From Rhodopseudomonas palustris (GTDB lineage: Bacteria; Pseudomonadota; Alphaproteobacteria; Rhizobiales; Xanthobacteraceae), in NCBI RefSeq assembly GCF_003591005.1, contig NZ_QYYD01000013.1, positions 62,001-126,000 on the forward strand: a stretch of 64,000 nt of DNA. The letters run 5' to 3'. This document shows, piece after piece, positions 20,239 to 29,100 of this stretch (positions are counted from its first letter, which is position 1; each line of letters opens with the position of its first letter). Under the pieces are notes generated by a model. The model did no database searches and was not told the DNA's origin. It was given only the letters and a program-made list of their open reading frames with translations. A program made the position numbers and the translations under genes.

Positions 20239-21264
20239 CTAAAAGTGAGCGTTGATCCGCAGCATCGCTTGCTGGCGCTCGTGATTGTCGAGATCGAGCC
20301 GGCGGCCGTCACCAACGGCATGGCCTGCGACCTGAAATTGCCAGGTGCCGGAGATGCCGAGTGTGCTGGTGAGGCTGTAGGAGAACGTCGGTCCGACATA
20401 CACCGCCTCGCCCGATAGGCGATCGAGGCCGCCGCCATCATAGCTACGCAGATAGCGCGTGCCGACGCCGATCAGCAGCCCCGGCTTCACCTGATAGGTC
20501 AGTGCGCCGTGCAGGGCGAACTCGGAATCGTGTGCTGTAAGCCCAGTCGCATGCGCGCGAGTCATGCCGGTGCCGTACCAGATATTGAAAGCGGCGAACC
20601 AGCGATCCTTGACCAACTCACGATCGAACAACGCCGCGAACTCGGCGCCGTATTGCTCGACGCGCAGGCCGCTGCCGTCGTCCACGCGGTTCCACCCCGG
20701 CTGCGCGTGCAACGTCAGTCCGAATGGCGCCGACGCGCGATCGATCAGCTTGGCGCGGAACTCCAGCGTCGCGCCGTTAAAGCTGACGTGGTGACGATCG
20801 TCGAAACCCGCGACCCCATCGATCCGCTGCGCTCCGAGCGCGAAGCCGGGCGCGATCCTGAAACGATCGGACAGGGTGTATTTGACCTGATTGAGCGTCG
20901 CCAAGGTGTTGTACCGGCCGTCGCGTTTGCCGAAGGCGGCGACGTTCTCCATTTCCAGTTCGATCTCGCCTGCCTGACCGATGTCCGAGCCCATCGTGAA
21001 GCCGAAGATGTGCTCGGTGTCGGCGCCTTCTGCGTGATGACTGCCCCCGGGGCCCGGCGCCGCAGTGCGCTCCGCTGGCCCGCTCTGCGGCTTTCCGCCC
21101 AACTTACGCTCGTCACCGGCAAAGGCCGGCGCAAGGTCGCCCAGCAGGCCAAGGGACAGAAGCGCTGCCGATACCAGGGGCCTTACGGTTTGACTGAGGC
21201 AGAACGCCGCAGCCTGCGCCGATAGACCTCTTTGACCGGCAATCCCGCCCCCAGCTCGTTCCAC
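20239..21264 (-). CDS. Outer-membrane beta-barrel protein, putative porin
   Basis: The 341-residue protein has an extended signal peptide ending LAPAFA near residue 49, then alternating polar/hydrophobic beta strands (LTYQVKPGLLIGVGTRYL, LGISGTWQFQVAGH) and the terminal phenylalanine in INAHF that marks outer-membrane barrels. A GTG start at 21264 is chosen because GGGGAGGACGAGC precedes it. The ligand is not known. It stands alone between the membrane-protein pair and the divergent acyltransferase. Confidence 0.75.
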   Translation of the reverse strand: MERAGGGIAGQRGLSAQAAAFCLSQTVRPLVSAALLSLGLLGDLAPAFAGDERKLGGKPQSGPAERTAAPGPGGSHHAEGADTEHIFGFTMGSDIGQAGEIELEMENVAAFGKRDGRYNTLATLNQVKYTLSDRFRIAPGFALGAQRIDGVAGFDDRHHVSFNGATLEFRAKLIDRASAPFGLTLHAQPGWNRVDDGSGLRVEQYGAEFAALFDRELVKDRWFAAFNIWYGTGMTRAHATGLTAHDSEFALHGALTYQVKPGLLIGVGTRYLRSYDGGGLDRLSGEAVYVGPTFSYSLTSTLGISGTWQFQVAGHAVGDGRRLDLDNHERQQAMLRINAHF

Positions 21265-21461
21265 GCTCGTCCTCCCCGCTCGCTAAACCCACACCCGAGC
21301 ACCGGCTAGATGCACATGCGAATTATTAGCATTAAAAGGCGCTGTGTGGCAATCGCTCTCCCGTCGGCACGGTTTAAGCAAAGCGATCAAGGGTCGATGA
21401 CGCTGGCTTTTGACCGAATTATCGTCCAACGAGCGACGACCATGCCACCACAGTAGCGCCC

Positions 21462-22598
21462 ATGAGCCGAACACCCGCTTTCATCCCGCGCCTCGAATCC
21501 ATGCGCGGCATTGCCGCCCTGATTGTTGCGGCGTCGCACATCGTGCAGTCCCCGACCGGCCCGGACACCGGGCTGCTGACGCACCCGGGCGCTGGGCTCA
21601 ATGACGGCGTCCGGCTGCTGTACGCCGCAGTGGTACACATGGTGGACGGCTTGCAGGCGGTGATCTTCTTCTTCGTCCTCAGCGGCTTCGTGCTGACCCG
21701 GTCGCTGCTCGCGGACCCGCGCCCCTCGGCGATGCAAGCGACGGATTTCGTGATCGCCCGGCTGTTTCGCCTCTATCCTGCCGTCATCTTCGCGGTCGCC
21801 GTTTTTGCGCTCGCCAGAACCATGTTTGGCGCGCCGCCTGTGCCCCGGACCATGCTCGAAAACATGGCGCTGATCGACACGTCCATGAACGGCGTAATGT
21901 GGTCGCTACAGCTTGAACTGATGGCGATTCCGCTAATCTACATCATGTATCTATTGCTACTTCGCCGGACCGCCGCGACCACCGCGGCGGCTATCGTGAT
22001 CTGCCTGGCGCTGGTGGTGATGTCGTTCGATCCATCGATCCACAAGATCCTGGGCGGCCATCCTTCGCTGCAGCTCTACTACGCTTTCACCTTCGGTTGT
22101 TTCTGCGCAGCTGCGTCGGGGCGCTGGGCATCCCGGCTGTCGCCGACCCAGGTCAATATCGTCGCCGCGATCGCGATCCTGCTGTTCTTTACCGCGCGTC
22201 CACTGCTCGGCCCGGCATCACCGTGGCGCTTCGTGGTCAACGGACTGAGCGCGTGGCTGCTGATCTATCTCTTATCTTACGGGCCGCGTGCGACGCTGCT
22301 CAACGTGCTCGACCATCCGGCCGCACACTGGCTCGGCAAACTGTCGTTCAGTTTCTACCTGTTTCACTTTCTGACGATCCTTCCGGTATGGAGCCATCCG
22401 GAGGTGGTGGTCTGGCTGGTCGACACCGCCGGGGTGCCGCGTCTGCTGATCGCGGCCGTGATCCTGGTGGCCAGCACCGCGGCGACGCTGGTGCTAGCTT
22501 ACGTGTCCTATACTTGGGTGGAACTCCCCGGCATCCGGCTCGGCCGGCAGGTCCGCGCCCTGTTCGCGCCACGAATCCGCAGCGCCGAGGCAGGTTGA
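21462..22598 (+). CDS. Acyltransferase family 3 membrane protein (OafA-like)
   Basis: The 378-residue protein starts with the family signature RLESMRGIAALIVAASH, whose His is the predicted catalytic residue, and has about ten hydrophobic segments. FFFVLSGFVLTRSLL and KLSFSFYLFHF are further signatures. These enzymes transfer acetyl or other acyl groups to polysaccharide, lipid or antibiotic acceptors across the inner membrane. No polysaccharide genes are adjacent, so the acceptor is unknown. Confidence 0.88.
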   Translation: MSRTPAFIPRLESMRGIAALIVAASHIVQSPTGPDTGLLTHPGAGLNDGVRLLYAAVVHMVDGLQAVIFFFVLSGFVLTRSLLADPRPSAMQATDFVIARLFRLYPAVIFAVAVFALARTMFGAPPVPRTMLENMALIDTSMNGVMWSLQLELMAIPLIYIMYLLLLRRTAATTAAAIVICLALVVMSFDPSIHKILGGHPSLQLYYAFTFGCFCAAASGRWASRLSPTQVNIVAAIAILLFFTARPLLGPASPWRFVVNGLSAWLLIYLLSYGPRATLLNVLDHPAAHWLGKLSFSFYLFHFLTILPVWSHPEVVVWLVDTAGVPRLLIAAVILVASTAATLVLAYVSYTWVELPGIRLGRQVRALFAPRIRSAEAG

Positions 22599-22755
22599 CC
22601 GGCGGTCGTCAAACGGTCGCGGAAAATTCCGATCAGGCTGTGGGCCGCCCGCCCGGAGGCGTCCCCCTCCCTGGCGGGATGTCGTAGGTTGCCCTCGATT
22701 CGCCTCGCCTTGCGGCGAAGCATCAACGTCCTTGCCATCGTTACGAGAGACCCCA

Positions 22756-25089
22756 GTGCCGAAAATCGCGTCCGTCATCGCCACCGAACTCGCCGTCCGT
22801 GAAGAGCAGGTCCAGGCTGCCATCGACCTGCTCGACGGCGGCTCGACCGTCCCCTTCATCGCGCGCTATCGCAAGGAAGCGACGGGGATGCTCGACGACG
22901 CACAGCTGCGCACGCTGGAAGAACGTCTGACTTATCTGCGCGAGATGGACGCGCGGCGCATCGCCATCATCGACAGCATCAAGGAACAGGGCAAGCTGAC
23001 GCCCGAAATCGAGAAGGCGCTGCTCGCCGCCGACACCAAGGCACGGCTCGAAGACATCTATCTGCCGTTCAAGGAAAAGCGCCGCACCAAGGCGCAGATC
23101 GCCCGGGAGTCAGGCCTGGAGCCGCTCGCCGATTTGTTGCTGCAGAACCCAGACAAGGACCCGCAGGCCGAAGCCGCGGCCTATGTGAAGACCGAGGGCG
23201 ATCATCCGGTCGCCGACGTAAAGGCCGCGCTGGAAGGCGCACGCGCAATCCTGGTCGAACGCTTTTCGGAGCACGCCGACCTCACCGGCAGCCTGCGCGA
23301 GGCCATGTGGAGCCGCGGCCAGATCAAGGCCAGCGTGCGCGACGGCAAGAAGACCGAGGGAGCCAAGTTCGCCGATTACTTCGATTTCTCGGAGCCCTAC
23401 GAGAAGCTGCCGTCGCATCGCATTCTGGCGCTGCTGCGCGGCGAGAAGGAAGAGATTCTGTCGCTCGAATTCGGCGACGGCGAAGATTCCGCGTCCAAGG
23501 AGCCGACCCAGTACGAGAACCGCATCGCCGCGACTTTCGGCATCTCCCGCAAAGGCCGACCGGCGGACGGCTTCCTGTCCGACTGCGTGCGCTGGGCGTG
23601 GCGCACTCGGATCAAGACCGGGCTTGCGCTCGATGTGCGGATGCGGCTGTGGCAGCAGGCCGAGAAGGAAGCGGTGCGGGTGTTTGCCGCCAATCTGCGC
23701 GACTTACTACTCGCCGCCCCCGCCGGCGGCCGCGCCACGCTCGGGCTCGACCCCGGCTTCCGCACCGGCGTCAAGGTCGCGGTGATCGACCGCACCGGCA
23801 AGTTCGTCGACCACACCACGATCTATCCGCACGAGCCGGCGCGGAAGTGGAACGAGAGCATGCTCGAACTGGCGCAGCTCTGCGTCAAACACAAGATCGA
23901 GCTGGTGGCGATCGGCAACGGCACTGCGTCGCGCGAGACCGAGAAGCTGGTCGCGGACCTGATGAAGGCCAAGCCCGATCTCAAGCTCACCAAGGCGATC
24001 GTCTCCGAGGCCGGCGCGTCGGTGTACTCCGCCTCCGAGTTCGCCTCGAAGGAGTTCCCCGCTCTCGACGTCTCGATCCGCGGCGCGGTGTCGATCGCGC
24101 GGCGGCTGCAGGATCCGCTCGGCGAACTGGTGAAGGTGCCGCCGCAGTCGATCGGCGTCGGCCAGTACCAGCACGACCTGAATCAGTACACGTTGTCGCG
24201 GGCGCTCGATGCCACCGTCGAAGACTGCGTGAACGCGGTCGGCGTCGATCTCAACACCGCTTCGGCGCCGCTGCTGGCGCGCGTGTCGGGCATCGGCGAA
24301 ACGCTGGCGCAGAACATCGTCGCGCATCGCGACGCCAACGGCCCGTTCCCCAGCCGCGCCAAGCTCAAGGAAGTGCCGCGGCTCGGCCCGAAGGCGTTCG
24401 AGCAATGCGCCGGCTTCCTGCGTATCCGCGACGGTGAGAACCCGCTCGACGCCTCCGGCGTGCATCCGGAAGCCTATCCGATCGTCAAGAAGATCCTGGC
24501 GGCGACCAAGAGCGACATCAAGGCGCTGATCGGCCAGACCAAGACGCTGCAGACGCTGCGGCCGGCAGAATTCGCCGACGACAAGTTCGGCATCCCGACC
24601 GTCACCGACATCATCAAGGAGCTCGACAAGCCTGGCCGCGATCCCCGTCCAGAGTTCAAGACCGCGACCTTCCAGGAGGGCGTCGAGAAGATCACCGACC
24701 TCAAGCCCGGCATGATCCTCGAAGCGACCATCACCAACGTCGCGGCGTTCGGCGCCTTCGCCGACATCGGCGTGCACCAGGACGGCCTGATTCACATCTC
24801 GGCGATGTCGGAGCGGCGGATCAACGATCCGCGCGAAGTCGTGAAGCCGGGTCAGGTCGTCAAGGTCAAGGTGCTCGAAGTCGACGTGCCGCGCAATCGC
24901 ATCGGCCTGACGCTACGGATGTCGGATCCCATCCCGAAACCGGGCGAGCGACGCCAGTCGGGCGGTGCTGGCGCGAGCGCCAAGCTGATCGACCGCCACC
25001 GGCCGCGTGCTGAAACCAGCGGCGGCGGTGGGGCTTTTGCCGCGGCGCTGGCAAAGGCGGCCGAGAACAGCAAGCACAAGTCGAAATAG
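22756..25089 (+). CDS. tex: Tex, S1-domain RNA-binding transcription accessory protein
   Basis: The 777-residue protein matches Tex in full length. The N-terminal helical part contains STVPFIARYRKEATGMLDD. The central YqgF/RNase H-like part contains LGLDPGFRTGVKVAVID. Helix-hairpin-helix segments include VGVDLNTASAPLLARVSGIG. A C-terminal S1 domain has GAFADIGVHQDGLIHIS. I chose the GTG at 22756 because it aligns with the usual Tex start (PKIASVIATEL). Tex binds nucleic acids and affects gene expression and stress or virulence traits in several bacteria. Confidence 0.95.
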   Translation: MPKIASVIATELAVREEQVQAAIDLLDGGSTVPFIARYRKEATGMLDDAQLRTLEERLTYLREMDARRIAIIDSIKEQGKLTPEIEKALLAADTKARLEDIYLPFKEKRRTKAQIARESGLEPLADLLLQNPDKDPQAEAAAYVKTEGDHPVADVKAALEGARAILVERFSEHADLTGSLREAMWSRGQIKASVRDGKKTEGAKFADYFDFSEPYEKLPSHRILALLRGEKEEILSLEFGDGEDSASKEPTQYENRIAATFGISRKGRPADGFLSDCVRWAWRTRIKTGLALDVRMRLWQQAEKEAVRVFAANLRDLLLAAPAGGRATLGLDPGFRTGVKVAVIDRTGKFVDHTTIYPHEPARKWNESMLELAQLCVKHKIELVAIGNGTASRETEKLVADLMKAKPDLKLTKAIVSEAGASVYSASEFASKEFPALDVSIRGAVSIARRLQDPLGELVKVPPQSIGVGQYQHDLNQYTLSRALDATVEDCVNAVGVDLNTASAPLLARVSGIGETLAQNIVAHRDANGPFPSRAKLKEVPRLGPKAFEQCAGFLRIRDGENPLDASGVHPEAYPIVKKILAATKSDIKALIGQTKTLQTLRPAEFADDKFGIPTVTDIIKELDKPGRDPRPEFKTATFQEGVEKITDLKPGMILEATITNVAAFGAFADIGVHQDGLIHISAMSERRINDPREVVKPGQVVKVKVLEVDVPRNRIGLTLRMSDPIPKPGERRQSGGAGASAKLIDRHRPRAETSGGGGAFAAALAKAAENSKHKSK

Positions 25090-25104
25090 CCCGTGCAGGA
25101 CAAC

Positions 25105-25131
25105 GGCCGGTCTCGAAAAGTGAGGCCGGCC
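25105..25131 (+). terminator. Hairpin downstream of tex
   Basis: GGCCGGTCTC at 25105-25114 pairs with GAGGCCGGCC at 25122-25131 (one G-T wobble) around a 7-base GAAAAGT loop, 15 bases after the tex stop. There is no strong T-run. Confidence 0.6.
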
Positions 25132-25273
25132 CGACCAGTCCCCTCAGGTCACGCTGCCTGATAAGTGTTGCAATTGCCGAATGGGCCGCGCCGGCGGCGC
25201 GATACGACGCGAACTGGCGCTGCGCCGCGACTTTCGCTACAGTCCGGGCGAAATTCGATTAGCAGCGGGATTC

Positions 25274-25927
25274 ATGTCTTCAGCGCTGGGCCCCCTCGTC
25301 GTCATTGTCGATGACGATGCCGACATCAGAGAAGCTCTGGCCGGCTTATTCCTGTCTTTGGGGATCCGCGTTGCGCTGTTCGCCTCCGCTCAGCAGTTGC
25401 TGACCAGCGGCGTGCCCGCCGACGCCAACTGCATGGTCCTCGACGTGCGCCTGCCGGGCACCAGCGGGCTCGACCTTCAGGATATTCTGTCCCGCCTCAA
25501 CGTCCGGATTCCGATCATCTTCATGACCGGCTATGGGGACGTGCCGATGACAGTGCGCGGCATGAAGGCCGGAGCAGTCGATTTCCTGACCAAGCCCTTT
25601 CGGGATCAGGAGATGCTCGACGCCGTCGCTGCGGCGATCGAACTGGACCACAAGCGCCGCGAGGCCGATGGCCGGCGTGACGAAATCCTGCAGCGTCACC
25701 GCGCACTGACTCCGCGCGAAAAGCAGATCTTCGAAATGGTCGCGTCTGGTGCGATGAACAAGAACGTCGCCGCCGACCTCGGCCTCAGTGAGATCACCGT
25801 CAAGATCCACCGTGGCCGCGTGATGAGGAAGATGGAGGCACGCTCGTTGGCGGATCTGGTGCGCATGGCCGAACTGATCGGCCCGGGCGCAGGCGGAACG
25901 GACGTAAAACCATCGTATGACTTATAA
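25274..25927 (+). CDS. FixJ-like response regulator with LuxR-type DNA-binding domain
   Basis: The 217-residue protein has a receiver domain (VVIVDDDADIREAL, phosphoacceptor Asp57 in LDVRLPGTSG, Lys in TKPF) and a C-terminal LuxR-type helix-turn-helix (LTPREKQIFEMVASG, NVAADLGLSEITVKIHRGRV). This is the FixJ/NarL architecture. The ATG at 25274 starts right before the receiver domain. A giant sensor kinase begins 239 bases downstream on the same strand and is the likely partner. Confidence 0.9.
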   Translation: MSSALGPLVVIVDDDADIREALAGLFLSLGIRVALFASAQQLLTSGVPADANCMVLDVRLPGTSGLDLQDILSRLNVRIPIIFMTGYGDVPMTVRGMKAGAVDFLTKPFRDQEMLDAVAAAIELDHKRREADGRRDEILQRHRALTPREKQIFEMVASGAMNKNVAADLGLSEITVKIHRGRVMRKMEARSLADLVRMAELIGPGAGGTDVKPSYDL

Positions 25928-26166
25928 GGCCGCCAGCGCTGCCTCAGGATTCCGGATTGTCGGATCGTACTGGATCGCCCCTTGAGGATGGCAGCCTTGA
26001 CCATCGGCAAGATCATAGCAGCGATCGATGACGCCGCGAACGGCCGGATGCCCGTCGGGACATGCGGCGATGCGTGGGGCGCCCGATCCGCGACCGATCC
26101 GCGACCCACGCAGACACCCGCAACCGGCCTCGATCGGACCCTCGCGGCATTTCGTGGGGAGGATTG

Positions 26167-29100
26167 ATGCATCCGCCCTTCGGCACGGACGGATCGGCGC
26201 CACGGCACTTCCTGTTCAGAAGCGGCGACTACTCGGTCTATCGCGTACAGGACTCCGCAAACCCGGCCGCGCTGCTGCTGATGGCCGAACCGGACAGCCC
26301 ATCAGTCGCGCGAAGCGCCGAGCTGGAATTTGCCGCGACTCGCGACCTCGACCCGGAGTTGGTCGTGCGGCCGCGCGAGCTGGTCTCCGTGCAGGGACGT
26401 GCCGCACTCCTCGCGGACGACCTCGGTGCGCGGCCGCTATCCGAATTGCTGGACGAGCCCGTCGATGTCGTCCGCCTTCTGCGCCGCGCGATCGGTATCG
26501 CGCACGCTCTCAGCTACGTCCATGTCCACGGACTAATCCATCGCAATTTGCGCCCGGACACCATCTGGATCGACAATGCCGACCATGCCCGGCTGACCGG
26601 GCTCGCCGGCGCGTCGCGATTTTATCGCGAGCACCCGGATCTCGGGGGTCACGACTCCCTGCTCGGTTCGCCGATCTATATGTCGCCGGAACAGACCGGC
26701 CGCGTTAACCGCTCGGTCGATGCGCGGAGCGATCTCTACGTCCTCGGCATTATCCTGTATCAGATGATCGCCTCGGGAGCCCTGCCGTTCCTCGCGACCA
26801 GCCCGACGCAATGGATCCACTATCACATCGCCCGCACGCCCAATCCGCTGCCCTGGACGCGGCCCGAGACGGCGGGAATTGAACAACTGATCTTTAGGCT
26901 GCTGTCGAAATCGGCGGACGATCGTTATTCCACCGCGGCCAGCGTGGAGCGTGACCTGCGCTCGTGCCTGGAGGCCTGGGAAACGCACGGCAGCACCGCC
27001 GGGGTCCGGATCACCGCGCGGGATGCTTGCGGCGTGATCCGGATGAGCGAGAAGCTGTACGGCCGCGATTCCGAAATCAATCAGCTGCTCTCGGCCTATC
27101 ACCGGGTGGCGTCGACCGCGACGGCCGAGTGGGTTTTCATCTCCGGCTATTCGGGCGCGGGAAAGTCGTCCGTCGTCAACGAGCTGCGCAGGACGCTGAC
27201 GCCGACCAACGGCTGGTTCATCTCCGGCAAGTTCGATCAGTACAACCGCGACATTCCATTCGCGACGCTGGCCCAGGCGTTTCAATCGCTGGTGCGGCAG
27301 ATCCTCGGACAGACCGATGCCGAGTTGGCGCGGTGGCGGGAGAGACTGTGCGACGCGCTCGGCCCGCATGGCGAATTGGTGGTCAATCTGGTCCCCGAGC
27401 TCAAGCTGCTGATCGGACCTCAGCCGCCGGTTTCGGATCTGCCGCCGCAGCAAAGCCGCGGCCGATTTCAAGCGGTGCTCAGCCGCTTCCTGGCAGCAGT
27501 TGCGCAGGCGGATCACCCGCTCGTGCTGTTTCTCGACGACCTGCAATGGTTCGACACCGCCACGTCTGAATTTCTGCTTCGGCTCGCCCGCGAAGCCGAC
27601 ATCGGCTGTCTGCTGATGATCTGCGCCTATCGCGACAACGAGGTCGACGGATCGCATCCGCTGACGCAGGTGCTCGCCGAGATCCGCAATTCGGCGCTTC
27701 ACCTCGAAGAAATTCGGCTGCAACCGCTCTCGCTCGACGACGTCACGAGCCTGGTCGCCAATGTGCTGCGCAGTCCCTTCGAGCGCATTGCGCCGCTGGC
27801 CGCTCTGATTCATCACAAGACCGGCGGCAACCCGTTCTTCGCCATTCAGTTCTTTTCATCTTTGGTGCACGAACAGTTGCTGGCTTTCGACGCCTCGCAG
27901 CATCAATGGACTTGGGACGTCGAACTGATCGAGGCCAAAGGCTTCACCGACAACGTCGTCGACCTGATGGCCCGGCGGCTGGACCAGTTGCCCAAGATCA
28001 CGCTGAAGATCGTCAAGGTGTTCTCGTGTCTTGGCATGTACGCCAGCGCGGCGACGCTCAGTGGGCTGAGCGAGCTGTCCGAGGCCGATGTACACGCCGG
28101 CCTGCAGGACCTGGTGTCTTCCGAACTGTTGCTTCGCACCGGCTCGGATTATCGCTTCGTGCACGACCGGGTCCGTGAGGCCGCGTACCGTCTGATCCCG
28201 GCAGCCGAGTTGGCGTCTCAGCATCTGTTCATCGCCCGCCACCTCGCAGCCTCCGGCGGCCCTGCGCCGCCGTCGGATGTCCTGTTCCAGATCGTCAATC
28301 ACTACAACTCCGGCGCGGGACTGGTTTCCTCGCTCGCCGAACGACTGACGATGGCGAAATACAACTTCGAAGCCGGCCGCGCGGCGCGCAAGGCCGTCGC
28401 TCACCAGTCCGCCTTGATCTACCTGACTGCAGCGCGTTCCCGCTTGACCACGCCGGAATGGCGGAGCCACCGCGACCTCGCCTTCCAGATCGAATATCAA
28501 CTCTCAGAATGCGAATTCTTGACCGGTCATCTGCCCGCGGCCGAGGCGCGGCTGATGCAGCTGCGGGCCGATGTAGCGAACGAGGTCGACAAGGCCGCGG
28601 TGGTGGCGTTGCAGATCACGCTCTACACCGCGATGGATCGCAGCTGCGATGCCGTTCAGAGCTGCCTCGATTATCTGGCCGAGGTCGGTATCGTGTGGCC
28701 AATCAAGCCGACCGAGGACGACGCGCGCACCGAATATCGGCGATTGGCGCGGCGGCTCGACGGCATATCGCTCGGAGCGCTCCTGAACTTTCCGCACGCC
28801 GACGATCCCAGACATTGCGCCGCGCTCGGCGTGATGACGGCGTCGCTGGCGCCCGCCTTCTTCACCGACCTCAACCTCGTCTGCCTGATCCTGTGTCGGA
28901 TGGCGAATTTGAGCCTGCAACACGGCAACAGCGACGCCTCCGCGCTGGCTTACGCTTATCTCGGCATGGTGGCCGGACCGACGTTCGGCGACTATCGCGC
29001 CGCCCTCAGCTTCGGCGATCTCGGGCTTCAGCTCGTCGAAACGCACGGGCTCGACAAATATGAGGCCCGCGTGCACTTGACCTATGGCGCGCACGTGCTG

